Below are positions 7,684 to 19,049 of a stretch of DNA of 27,540 nucleotides, piece after piece. The translations under genes were made by a program, and so were the position numbers. The stretch spans positions 1 through 27,540 of the forward strand of contig JAFHCF010000193.1 of NCBI GenBank assembly GCA_048497495.1, read 5' to 3'. The notes under the pieces were generated by a model, which searched no databases, was not told the origin of the DNA, and saw only the letters and a list, made by a program, of their open reading frames with translations. Position 1 is the first letter of the stretch; every line of letters begins with the position of its first letter. Source of the stretch: JAFHCF01 sp048497495 (lineage in GTDB: Bacteria > Pseudomonadota > Alphaproteobacteria > Rhizobiales > Ancalomicrobiaceae).

Positions 7684-7971
7684 ATGAAGTTCCGCCCGTT
7701 GCACGACCGGGTCGTCGTCAAGCGCGTCGAAGCCGAGCAGAAGACCGCCGGCGGCATCATCATTCCCGGCACCGCCCAGGAGAAGCCGCAGGAAGGCGAG
7801 ATCGTCGCCGTCGGCCCCGGTGCCCGCGACGACAAGGGCGCGCTGGTCGCGCTCACGGTGAAGGCCGGCGACAAGATCCTGTTCGGCAAGTGGTCCGGCA
7901 CCGAGGTCAAGATCGACGGTCAGGACCTCCTGATCATGAAGGAAGCGGACATCCTCGGCATCGTCGCCTGA
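7684..7971 (+). CDS. groES: Co-chaperonin GroES
   Basis: A 95-residue GroES (Cpn10), full length. It forms the seven-membered lid that caps GroEL and encloses folding substrates in the cytoplasm. Diagnostic segments are the N-terminal KFRPLHDRVVVKRVEAE, the mobile loop KTAGGIIIPGTAQEKPQ and the C-terminal DLLIMKEADILGIV. The start is fixed by homology and by GGAGGAAGAG about 6 bases upstream of ATG 7684. It is preceded by the CIRCE element and followed after 74 bases by groEL in the standard operon order. Confidence 0.98.
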   Translation: MKFRPLHDRVVVKRVEAEQKTAGGIIIPGTAQEKPQEGEIVAVGPGARDDKGALVALTVKAGDKILFGKWSGTEVKIDGQDLLIMKEADILGIVA

Positions 7972-8045
7972 TGTCCCTCGCCCGGGACCGCTCCCGGGCA
8001 CACGCTCTCTCGAGATACCGAACCAGAATTCAGGAGCAAGCTTCC

Positions 8046-9683
<1,638 letters not shown>

Positions 9684-9712
9684 TCGAGGGATCGGAAGAC
9701 CCGAGCAACACG

Positions 9713-9743
9713 AGAGGCGGGCGCGAGCCCGCCTCTTTCGTTT
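9713..9743 (+). terminator. Rho-independent terminator of groESL
   Basis: AGAGGCGGGC (9713-9722) pairs perfectly with GCCCGCCTCT (9727-9736) around a GCGA tetraloop. A T-rich tail (TTCGTTTCG) follows. It begins 30 bases after the groEL stop. Confidence 0.88.
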
Positions 9744-9957
9744 CGTGCCCTGCCCCGCCACGAAATCGCCCCGAGCCCGTCGGTCCATGGTGGTTCGGGG
9801 CGCAACCCACCCCGAATCGAATCGTTCCGATCGGCGGGAATTTGCTGGAGCGGTGGGACGGGGTACCTTCCGATCCGATTTCGGCGGGGCGGACGGCGGT
9901 CCGGACCGGGGGTCGGACGACGACGAGCGACTTGGCCGCACCGAGGAACCGGACGAC

Positions 9958-11541
9958 ATGAACGACACCCGCCTGCGACCGACCCGCCGCGCGCTGATCG
10001 TCGGCGCCGTCGTCGCCCTCGGCGCCACGCCGGCCGCCGCCAAGAAGCGACGCAAGGCGGCCGAGAAGCCCAAGGCCGAACCCGCCGCCCCGGTCACCCG
10101 CCTGCCGATCCCGACCCTCGTCGACCTCGTCGACGGCGAGACCTACGAACTCGTCACGCAAGCCGCGACCCACGCCTTCCTGCGCGACAAACCGGTCGCC
10201 GCGATCGGCTACGGCGGCACCTACATGGGCCCGGCGCTGCGGGCGCGGCGCGGCGCCGAGCCGAGGATCCGCCTCGTCAACGCGCTCGATCGCCCGACCA
10301 ACATCCATTGGCACGGGCTCCTGGTGCCGTCGCGCCGCGACGCCGCCACCCATCCCGGCATCGCCCCGGGCGGCTCCTGGGAGACCTCGCTCCCGGTCGA
10401 CCAACCGGCGGCGACGCTGTGGTACCACGCCCATGTCCACGGCCACACGGCGCGCGACGTCCACGACGGACTCGCCGGCCTGCTGATCGTCGAGGACGCG
10501 GCCGACGCCGGCTTGCGTCTCCCCGCCACCTGGGGCCTCGACGATCTGCCGCTCGTCCTCCAGGACCGCGAATTCGACGAGAGCGGCCGGCCGGTCCATG
10601 CCGAGACGCCGGCGATGGCCGAGCACGGCTTTCGCGGCCGCACCATGGTGGTCAACGGCGTCGTCGATCCGGTGGCGACGGTGCCGCAGCGGCTGGTCCG
10701 CCTGCGCCTCCTCAACGCGGCGAACGCCCGCAACTTCCGCCTCTTCTTCGAAGACCAGCGCAGCTTTCACCTGATCGCCACCGACGGCGGCTTCCTCGCC
10801 GAGCCGGCGCCGCTGTCGCTCCTGGTGCTGGCCCCCGGCGAACGCGCCGAGATCCTCGTCGACTTCCGCGAGGGCTCGACCGCCCTCCTCACCGGTCCCG
10901 ACGCGCACGAACATCGCGCCGCCGGCGCCGTCGCGATCCTGCCCGACGTCCTCGATCGCCCGGCCCGCCTCCTCGCCTTCGAGGTGGCGCGCGACAAGGA
11001 GGCGGGGGCCGCCGTCCCCACCCGCCTCGCCGAGCTGCCACCGCCGCCCAAGACCACCGGCGACCTCCCACGTCGCCGCTTCGAGATGCGGATCCGCCCC
11101 AACCCCGCGGCGCTCGGCGCCGGCCACGATCGCTCCGTCCTGTCGCACGGCTCGATGACCAACGGCCCGATCGGCAGCGACGGGCATGGACCGGCGACGG
11201 CCGTGCCGGCGGCGCTGATGACCATCAACGGCAAGTCCTTCGCGCCCGGCCGCATCGACGAGAAGGTGGCGCTCGGCGCCACCGAGGTCTGGGAGATCGT
11301 CTGCCCCGACATGGCCCACCCGTTTCACCTCCACGGCGCGCAGTTCCGCGTGCTCAGCGAAGACGGCGGCGAACCGAAAGTGTGGAATCGCGGCGTCAAG
11401 GACACCGTCCTCGTCGAAAACAGCGCCGAACTGCTGGTGACCTTCACCCGGACCGCCGACGCCGGGGCGCCCTTCCTCTACCACTGCCACCTGCTCGAGC
11501 ACGAGGACGGCGGCATGATGGGCGCCTTCACGGTCACCTGA
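9958..11541 (+). CDS. Multicopper oxidase (Tat-exported)
   Basis: A 527-residue three-domain multicopper oxidase of the CueO/bilirubin oxidase-like type. It oxidises a substrate such as Cu(I), phenols or metal ions and reduces O2 to water. All four copper motifs are visible: HWHG (His117, His119), HAHVHGH (from His157), HPFHLHG (His454, His457, His459) and HCHLLEHEDGGM (His509-Met520, with Cys510 as type 1 ligand and Met520 as likely axial ligand). The N-terminus TRRALIVGAVVALGATPAAA is a twin-arginine signal, implying periplasmic export after folding. GAGGAA before ATG 9958 supports the start. I see no methionine-rich segment like that of E. coli CueO, so a copper-efflux role is not certain. 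It converges on a cytochrome c gene. Confidence 0.93.
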   Translation: MNDTRLRPTRRALIVGAVVALGATPAAAKKRRKAAEKPKAEPAAPVTRLPIPTLVDLVDGETYELVTQAATHAFLRDKPVAAIGYGGTYMGPALRARRGAEPRIRLVNALDRPTNIHWHGLLVPSRRDAATHPGIAPGGSWETSLPVDQPAATLWYHAHVHGHTARDVHDGLAGLLIVEDAADAGLRLPATWGLDDLPLVLQDREFDESGRPVHAETPAMAEHGFRGRTMVVNGVVDPVATVPQRLVRLRLLNAANARNFRLFFEDQRSFHLIATDGGFLAEPAPLSLLVLAPGERAEILVDFREGSTALLTGPDAHEHRAAGAVAILPDVLDRPARLLAFEVARDKEAGAAVPTRLAELPPPPKTTGDLPRRRFEMRIRPNPAALGAGHDRSVLSHGSMTNGPIGSDGHGPATAVPAALMTINGKSFAPGRIDEKVALGATEVWEIVCPDMAHPFHLHGAQFRVLSEDGGEPKVWNRGVKDTVLVENSAELLVTFTRTADAGAPFLYHCHLLEHEDGGMMGAFTVT

Positions 11542-11569
11542 CCCGGACGGCGGCGGTGCCGCGGTCAGG
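11537..11569. terminator. Possible bidirectional hairpin between the multicopper oxidase and cytochrome c genes
   Basis: CCTGACC (11537-11543) and GGTCAGG (11563-11569) are perfect 7-bp arms around a GC-rich 19-base loop. Each arm contains one of the two facing TGA stop codons. There is no T-tract, so this is a candidate only. Confidence 0.4.
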
Positions 11570-11909
11570 GAACCTGCACCGTCTTCAGATAGGCGAGGAA
11601 GGCGCCGATGTCGGCCTCGTTCATCTGGACCTGCGGCATGCCGGGGTGCCCGACCACCACGCCCTCCGCCAGGGCCTCCTCGAGGTCATCGACCGGATAC
11701 TTGCGCCCGAGCTCGCGGAAGGGCGGCGCCTTCGGCTCGAGGCTCGCGCCGGACACGCCGATCGCATGACAATCGGCGCAGGCGGCCCGGGCGATCTCGA
11801 GACCCCGCGCCACCTGATCCTCATCCGCCGTCACCTCACCCGCCGCCGCCCCACCCGCCGACAGGGCGAGCAGCACCGCGAGCCGGACGCGCGCCATGGC
11901 CGGGATCAT
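11565..11909 (-). CDS. Small periplasmic c-type cytochrome
   Basis: A 114-residue monohaem cytochrome c of class I type. Residues 1-23 form a signal peptide (RVRLAVLLALSAGGAAA). The haem attachment motif is CADCH (Cys44, Cys47, His48). The sixth ligand is probably Met91 in GHPGMPQVQM. It would carry electrons in the periplasm. The start at 11909 is favoured by AGGAGG placed 6 bases upstream; an internal ATG at 11897 would still leave a signal peptide. It is convergent with the multicopper oxidase gene, 23 bases away, so the two are not co-transcribed, though a shared redox role is possible. Confidence 0.9.
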   Translation of the reverse strand: MIPAMARVRLAVLLALSAGGAAAGEVTADEDQVARGLEIARAACADCHAIGVSGASLEPKAPPFRELGRKYPVDDLEEALAEGVVVGHPGMPQVQMNEADIGAFLAYLKTVQVP

Positions 11910-12080
11910 CGATCGCCTCCTCGAATCGGTCGCCGACGGGCGGATGATTCGAGGTGCAGCACGCAGGCGCTCAGGGCAACGCGCGGCATCGCCGCACCCC
12001 CCCGGCGACCCGTCGGGCGGACGTGATCACGCGATCGGCGGCAGGCGGCCGAACGGGCGGGAATGGCGCGGAGAGGAAGC

Positions 12081-12629
12081 TCAGAGCGACGGCAGGGTCC
12101 GATAGCCGCGGTCGACATAGAGCAGCGGCGAACGCGGGCGATCGAGACGCACCGCCGCGACCTCGCCGAAGACCACCGCGTGGCTGCCGATCTCGCTGAC
12201 CTGCGAGACCCGGCAATCGAGCGCGGCGCGGGCGCCGATCAGGACCGGCGCGCCGGTCGCCGCCGCCGTCCATTCGCCGTGACCGAAGCGCGCCTCGTGG
12301 TCGAGCCCGCCCTTGCCGGCGAAGATCCCGGCGAGCCCCTCGTCGCCCTCCACCAGCGTGTTGACGCAGAAGACGCCGTTGCCGCGCAGGATGGCGGCGA
12401 GCCGACCGGTGCGATTGATGCAGACGAGGAGTGTCGGCGGCGCGTCGGACACCGAGGTGACCGCCGTCATGGTGGCGCCGGCCCGCCCGAACGGCCCGGC
12501 CGTGGTGACCACGTGGACCGCCGCGCCGATCCGGCTCATCGCCTCGCGGAAGAGATCGCCGTCGAGGCTCGGCGTGGCCTCCGGTGTCGAGCCGATCGGT
12601 TCCCGCATCACTTTCACGACACTCGTCAT
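12081..12629 (-). CDS. Flavin reductase family protein (HpaC/RutF-like)
   Basis: A 182-residue FMN-binding split-barrel protein of the flavin reductase-like family. Such proteins use NAD(P)H to supply reduced FMN or FAD to a partner monooxygenase. Recognisable segments are VHVVTTAGPFGRAGATMTAV (flavin contact region), PTLLVCINRTGRLA, FCVNTLVEGDEGLAGIFAG and the C-terminal GEVAAVRL with the final LLYVDRGYRTL. No partner monooxygenase lies in the window, so the pathway cannot be named. ATG 12629 has AGGGA upstream. The gene is preceded on its own strand by a 573-base gap and is divergent from the liv operon. Confidence 0.88.
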   Translation of the reverse strand: MTSVVKVMREPIGSTPEATPSLDGDLFREAMSRIGAAVHVVTTAGPFGRAGATMTAVTSVSDAPPTLLVCINRTGRLAAILRGNGVFCVNTLVEGDEGLAGIFAGKGGLDHEARFGHGEWTAAATGAPVLIGARAALDCRVSQVSEIGSHAVVFGEVAAVRLDRPRSPLLYVDRGYRTLPSL

Positions 12630-13202
12630 GTCTCGTTCCCTGCCGTCCGACCGCGCGTCTCGATCACGCCGGTGCCGTCGATCGAGCCCATTCTCGTACG
12701 CTACTCATATAGAAAGTCCTACCGCTGCGACCAGTTCGCAGCCGCGCCCCTTCGACCCTCGCGACCCGCGGCGATCCGAGGGCGAATCCGTCGCTCGTCG
12801 CCGTCGAGCGTGAACCGGCGCGAGGAGAAACGCCGCGCCTGGCGAAAAATCGTTCCCCCGGGGAAAACCCACCGGTCACGACGGGTTTACGACGCATCCC
12901 GTCGCAATCCGTGCATTGGAAGCACGGGAGCCATGCGAAATTGATCATATCTCATCGAAATCTGATGTATTCCGGGAATCGGGAAAACATTCTCGATGGA
13001 AGCGGCTATGGGGAAGAAAACACTTTTGTGAAGGCGATTGGACGACGGGAATTGCCTCCACCCACGCCTCTTGTTAAGACCGAGGCATAAATCGGGCGCC
13101 TGTGTGGCGGCCTGCGGCGGTGGCTGCAGCGCAACGGGTGGTCTTTGGCGGTCGGGTCTCCACCGGCCAATGTCGTCCTCGAGCGGGAGCGTGCGTCCCC
13201 TG
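12630..13202. other. Long divergent intergenic region with serial hairpins
   Basis: This 573-base region separates the flavin reductase gene from livH and holds no credible gene. Bases 12930-13080 are AT-richer than the surroundings and probably contain the liv promoter. Four hairpins lie in a row: TTCCCC-C-GGGGAA (12853-12865), CGACGGG/CCCGTCG (12879-12904), CCGTGC/GCACGG (12909-12927) and CGGGAAT/ATTCTCG (12973-12995, one G-U pair). A fifth pairing, AAACCC/GGGTTT (12865-12888), would exclude the second. No riboswitch class was recognised. A possible -35/-10 pair, TTGCCT (13052) and TAAGAC (13075), is weak. Confidence 0.45.
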
Positions 13203-14120
13203 ATGGAAGTATTTCTCCAACAGCTGATCAACGGGATCACTCTCGGATCCATCTACGGATTGATCGCCATCGGTTACACGATGGTCTTCGGCATCATCGG
13301 CATGGTGAACTTCGCCCACGGCGACCTGTTCATGGTGTCGGCCTTCATCGCGGTGATCACCTTCCTCGCGCTGACGACTTGGCTCGGTATCGGATCGATC
13401 GCGGTCGTCTTGTTCATCTGCCTGGTCGTCGCGATGGTGTTGACGTCGGTATGGAACTGGACGATCGAGCGCGTGGCCTATCGCCCCTTGCGCGGCTCCT
13501 TCCGTCTTGCACCCCTGATCTCCGCCATCGGCATGTCGATCTTCCTGTCGAACTTCGTGCAGGTGACCCAAGGCCCCCGCAACAAGCCGATCCCGCCGAT
13601 GCTCAAGGACGTCATCGTCCTGGTGAAGTCCGACACCTACGACGTCACCATCTCCTACAAGCAGATCATGATCTGGGTGGTGACCGCGGTGCTCTTGGCC
13701 GGCTTCTGGTACCTCGTGCAGAAGACGTCGCTGGGCCGGGCCCAGAGGGCCTGCGAGCAGGACCGCAAGATGGCCTCGCTGCTCGGCATCGACGTCGACC
13801 GCACCATCTCGCTGACCTTCGTCATGGGGGCCGCGCTCGCCGCCGTCGCCGGCGTCCTGTACATGGTCTACTACGGCGTGGTGAGCTTCTCCGACGGCTT
13901 CACCCCCGGCGTGAAGGCCTTCACCGCCGCCGTTCTGGGCGGCATCGGCTCGCTCCCCGGCGCCGTCCTCGGCGGCCTCCTGATCGGCCTCATCGAGGTC
14001 TTCTGGTCGGCCTATTTCACCATCGACTACAAGGATGTCGCGGCATTTTCGATCCTCGTGGTGGTGCTGATCTTCATGCCGCAGGGCATCCTCGGCAAAC
14101 CTGAAGTCGAGAAGGTGTGA
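13203..14120 (+). CDS. livH: Branched-chain amino acid ABC transporter permease LivH
   Basis: A 305-residue inner-membrane permease of the LivH family, with about eight hydrophobic segments. The start (VFLQQLINGITLGSIYGLIA) and the motif IGMVNFAHGDLFMVSAF are characteristic. The loop LGRAQRACEQDRKMASLLGI is the cytoplasmic EAA-like contact for the ATPase subunits. It pairs with LivM to form the channel. ATG 13203 is chosen from homology (MEVFLQQLINGIT); the nearest GGGAG is about 13 bases away, so the ribosome-binding site is weak and ATG 13170 is an alternative. It leads a tightly packed operon livH-livM-livG-livF-DUF6867. Confidence 0.94.
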   Translation: MEVFLQQLINGITLGSIYGLIAIGYTMVFGIIGMVNFAHGDLFMVSAFIAVITFLALTTWLGIGSIAVVLFICLVVAMVLTSVWNWTIERVAYRPLRGSFRLAPLISAIGMSIFLSNFVQVTQGPRNKPIPPMLKDVIVLVKSDTYDVTISYKQIMIWVVTAVLLAGFWYLVQKTSLGRAQRACEQDRKMASLLGIDVDRTISLTFVMGAALAAVAGVLYMVYYGVVSFSDGFTPGVKAFTAAVLGGIGSLPGAVLGGLLIGLIEVFWSAYFTIDYKDVAAFSILVVVLIFMPQGILGKPEVEKV

Positions 14121-14124
14121 CGCC

Positions 14125-15485
14125 ATGGCCACTGACGCCACCGCCCCCGCGCCGTCGGTCGACTTCGCGCGCGTCCTCAAGGACGCGCTGTTCACCGGAC
14201 TGATCGTCCTTGCGATCCTCGGCCCCTTCGTCGGTCTCCTGACCGTCCAGAACATGGAGCATCAGCTCGTCCTGGCGACGCGCTGGCCGCTTCTCGCCAT
14301 CTTCGTCGCCATCATCGTCGGCGGCCGTGTCCTGTTGAACGTCTTCGTCTGGAGCCGCCCGGCCAAGCCCAAGACGGCGCCCTTCGCCCTCACCCCGAAG
14401 GTCGAACGCGTCGCCGCTCCCTTCTTCATCGGCCTGCTCTTCGCCTATCCGCTGATGATCCTCTTCAGCCTCGGCGCCGGCGGCTCGATCAAGTGGATCG
14501 ACAATTTCGGCATCCAGATCCTGATCTACATCATGCTCGGCTGGGGCCTGAACATCGTCGTCGGCCTCGCCGGCCTGCTGGATCTCGGCTACGTCGCCTT
14601 CTACGCGGTCGGCGCCTATTCCTACGCGCTGCTCGCCAAGACCTTCGGCCTGTCGTTCTGGCTCCTGTTGCCGCTCGCCGGCATTCTCGCGGCACTCTGG
14701 GGCGTCATCCTCGGCTTCCCGGTCCTGCGCCTGCGCGGCGACTATCTCGCCATCGTGACGCTGGCCTTCGGCGAGATCATCCGGCTGATCCTGATCAACT
14801 GGGTGCCCTTCTCCAACGGCTACGAGGGCATCTCGGGCATTCCCCGCCCGACCCTCTTCGGCATCCCGTTCACGGCGGCCGACAACGGCTTCGCCGCGAC
14901 CTTCGGTCTCGAATACACGCCGATCCACCGAACCATGTTCCTCTACTACGTCATCCTCGGGCTCGCCCTGCTCACCGCCTACGTCACGGTGCGGCTGCGA
15001 CGGCTACCGATCGGCCGGGCCTGGGAAGCCCTGCGCGAGGACGAGATCGCCTGCCGCTCGCTCGGCATCAACACGACGAACACCAAGCTGACGGCCTTCG
15101 CCACCGGCGCGATGTTCGCCGGCTTCGCCGGGTCGTTCTTCGCGGCGCGCCAGGGCTTCATCTCGCCCGAGAGCTTCACCTTCATGGAATCGGCCAACAT
15201 CCTGGCGATCGTCGTCCTCGGTGGCATGGGCTCGCTGTGGGGCGTGGTCATCGCCGCGATGGCGTTGGTCGGCGGCTTCGAGCTGATGCGCGAGATGGAC
15301 TTCCTCAAGCTGATCTTCGGGTCCGACTTCGACCCGACCCAGTACCGCACCCTGCTCTTCGGTTTCGCCATGGTCTCGATCATGCTGTGGAAGCCGCGCG
15401 GCCTGATCTCGACGCGCGAACCCACCGCCTTCCTCAAGGAATCGAAGTCGGTCTCGGGTTCGTTGGTCAAGGAGGGTCACGGCTG

Positions 15486-15486
<1 letters not shown>
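14125..15486 (+). CDS. livM: Branched-chain amino acid ABC transporter permease LivM
   Basis: A 453-residue LivM-family permease. The first ~110 residues carry extra hydrophobic segments ahead of the conserved core, as in other long LivM proteins. Core signatures are IMLGWGLNIVVGLAGLLDLG, LRLRGDYLAIVTLAFGEI and the ATPase-contact loop GRAWEALREDEIACRSLGI. It forms the membrane channel with LivH. It begins 4 bases after livH with AGGTG upstream of the ATG. Its TGA stop shares one base with the ATG of livG, indicating translational coupling. Confidence 0.95.
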
Positions 15487-17119
<1,633 letters not shown>

Positions 17120-17133
17120 TCGGGACGGAACCC

Positions 17134-17484
17134 ATGCTGCAAGGCATTCTCTACGAAGAACCCTCGATCTGGCTGTTCCTGCTGGTCACCTGCATCATGG
17201 GCGGCTGGGGCGCCTGGATGACCGGACGCGCCATGGCCTCCTCCTGGCAACGCTACCCGGTGCTGGTCGGCTATCTGGTCATCCTGGGGTTGGCGGTGCG
17301 CTACATCCACTTCGCCCTCTTCGACGGCACCCTGCTCTCGCTCCACTATTATCTGGTGGACCTCGTGGTGGTGCAGATCATCGGCGCGATCGGATACCGC
17401 TTCACCCGGGTCGCCCAGATGACCGACAAGTACCGCTGGCTCTATCTGCCCAACGGCCCCCTGTTTTGGAAAGATCGCGTCTGA
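17134..17484 (+). CDS. DUF6867 family membrane protein of the liv operon
   Basis: A 116-residue membrane protein with three predicted transmembrane segments (about residues 10-30, 43-62 and 68-88) and a basic, aromatic C-terminal tail (TDKYRWLYLPNGPLFWKDRV). It matches the DUF6867 family, recognisable from LYEEPSIWLFLLVTCIMGGW and RYIHFALFDGTLLSLHYYLV, which in Rhizobiales is found at the end of liv operons. The function is unknown. It begins 14 bases after livF, so it is co-transcribed, and it may be an accessory subunit of the importer. Confidence 0.85.
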   Translation: MLQGILYEEPSIWLFLLVTCIMGGWGAWMTGRAMASSWQRYPVLVGYLVILGLAVRYIHFALFDGTLLSLHYYLVDLVVVQIIGAIGYRFTRVAQMTDKYRWLYLPNGPLFWKDRV

Positions 17485-17933
17485 TCTCGCATATGCGAAG
17501 TGAAAGACTTCGCAGGCGAAGAAAATTGTCGGATGAAAATACCGGTTCGGCGCGGCGACTGCGTCTTCGGGCCCGTTTGGTGTCGGCCCCTGCCGATCTC
17601 TTGTTCTCGCGTTGCACAATATATGGACATCGACCGGCCGGGCGGTCACCATCTTCTTCGACCGTACAAATAATACGCAAGAAGGGGGATGACAACGGCG
17701 CGGAAGCAGGTGATTGTACGTCCATCGGAAGTGGCCCACCCGTGGCAAGCGGAGCGGGATCGCCTCCTGTCGATGGTCGCGCCCGGAGGAGGGACGCGGC
17801 CGGCGACGCCCTCCTCTCCCCGAGGGGGGAGAGATCCGGATACGGCGTCCGGCGAAGCCGCTCCCCGCGCATCTTCGCCGGAACACGCGAGTGAACTGAC
17901 GTTCGTGATCGAACGATGGAGAGGAGTAATCCA
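17485..17933. other. Intergenic region upstream of the binding-protein gene, with palindromes
   Basis: No credible gene. Just after the DUF6867 stop there is a perfect palindrome TCGCATATGCGA (17487-17498) and repeated GCGAAG/CTTCGC arms at 17495-17500, 17508-17513 and 17516-17521. An AT-rich stretch (17610-17690) may hold the promoter of the binding-protein gene. A REP-like hairpin CTCTCCCC-GAGG-GGGGAGAG lies at 17814-17833, followed by CGGCGTCCGGCGAAGCCG-type sequence. Confidence 0.45.
17814..17833. repeat. REP-like hairpin
   Basis: Perfect 8-bp arms CTCTCCCC and GGGGAGAG surround a GAGG loop. The sequence is of the same style as the repeats at 7340-7450 and 27422-27456 and resembles extragenic palindromes common in Rhizobiales. 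Confidence 0.5.
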
Positions 17934-19049
17934 ATGCAGAAGATGTGGTTGTCCGGCCTGGTACTGGCCGCCGGTCTCGCCTGGTCCGGCGCTGCGAATG
18001 CCGACATCAAGCTCGGCGTCGTCGGCCCGATCACCGGCCCGAACGCCGCCTTCGGCGCTCAGTTGAAGAACGGCTCCGAGCAGGCCGTCGAGGACATCAA
18101 TGCCGCCGGCGGCATCCTCGGCCAGAAGATCATCATGTCCGTCGGCGACGACGTCTCCGATCCCAAGCAGGGCGTGTCGGTCGCCAACAAGTTCGTCGGC
18201 GACGGCGTCAAGTGGGTGGTCGGCAACTTCAACTCCGGCGTGACCATGCCGGCGTCCGAGATCTTCGCCGAGAACGGCATCCTTCAGGTCACCCCGTCGG
18301 CCACCAATCCGAAGATCACCGAACGCGGCCTGTGGAACATCTTCCGCACCTGCGGCCGTGACGATCAGCAGGGCAAGCTGTGGTCCGACTACGCGGTCAA
18401 GAACCTCAAGGGCAAGAAGATCGCCATCGTCCACGACAAGACCACCTACGGTCAGGGTCTCGCGGACGCCGCCAAGGGCTTCATGCACACTGCCGGCCTG
18501 AAGGAAGTCCTCTACGAAGGCATCAACGCCGGTGAGAAGGACTATTCGGCGCTGGTCTCCAAGATCAAGGCGTCGGGCGCCGACGTCGTGATGTGGGGCG
18601 GCCTGCACACCGAAGGCGGTCTGATCATCCGTCAGATGCGCGACCAGGGCCTCAAGACCCAGATGCTGTCGGGCGACGGCATCACCTCGGCCGAATTCGC
18701 CACCATCGGCGGCGAAGGCGTGGTCGGCACCCTGATGTCCTTCGGCCCGGATCCGCTCAAGAGCGCCGCCGCCAAGGACGTCGTCGCCAAGTTCCGCGCC
18801 AAGAAGTACGAGCCGGAGGCCTATACCCTCTACTCCTACGCCGCGGTGCAGATCATGAAGCAGGCGGCCGAGAAGGCCAAGTCGGTCGATCCGAAGAAGA
18901 TGGCCGAAGTCATGCACTCGGGCATGACCTTCAAGACCGTGCTCGGCGACATCGCCTACGACAAGAAGGGCGACCGCAAGGACGTCGACTACGTCATGTA
19001 CACCTGGAAGAAGGCCGCCGACGGCAAGATCGTCTACGAAGCCGATTGA
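17934..19049 (+). CDS. Branched-chain amino acid ABC transporter substrate-binding protein
   Basis: A 371-residue periplasmic binding protein of the LivJ/LivK family (type I fold). A signal peptide with AxA cleavage after about residue 23 (LAAGLAWSGAANA) gives a mature protein starting DIKLGVVGPITGP. Conserved segments are GGILGQKI, VGNFNSGVTMPASEIF and KDYSALVSKIKASGADVV. It captures the amino acid and delivers it to LivHMGF. The specificity (Leu/Ile/Val or another) cannot be read from sequence. ATG 17934 follows GAGAGGAG at 7 bases. It lies 449 bases after the operon with its own leader and terminator, which allows the binding protein to be made in excess of the membrane complex. Confidence 0.95.
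   Translation: MQKMWLSGLVLAAGLAWSGAANADIKLGVVGPITGPNAAFGAQLKNGSEQAVEDINAAGGILGQKIIMSVGDDVSDPKQGVSVANKFVGDGVKWVVGNFNSGVTMPASEIFAENGILQVTPSATNPKITERGLWNIFRTCGRDDQQGKLWSDYAVKNLKGKKIAIVHDKTTYGQGLADAAKGFMHTAGLKEVLYEGINAGEKDYSALVSKIKASGADVVMWGGLHTEGGLIIRQMRDQGLKTQMLSGDGITSAEFATIGGEGVVGTLMSFGPDPLKSAAAKDVVAKFRAKKYEPEAYTLYSYAAVQIMKQAAEKAKSVDPKKMAEVMHSGMTFKTVLGDIAYDKKGDRKDVDYVMYTWKKAADGKIVYEAD

Noticed and set aside
7296..8045. 250-codon in-frame extension of GroEL
   Set aside because: It runs through the CIRCE element and across groES in another frame; GroEL begins at AAKDVKF.
12664..12948. Minus-strand 94-codon open frame between the flavin reductase gene and livH
   Set aside because: It has no ribosome-binding site, a biased Arg/Ser-rich composition and no recognisable domain, and it runs through the hairpin cluster.
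13038..13202. Leader peptide with CTC-TTG-TTA leucine codons upstream of livH (possible leucine attenuation)
   Set aside because: The three leucine codons, including the rare TTA, drew attention, but the frame has no stop before livH, no good start or ribosome-binding site, and no terminator/antiterminator pair follows it.
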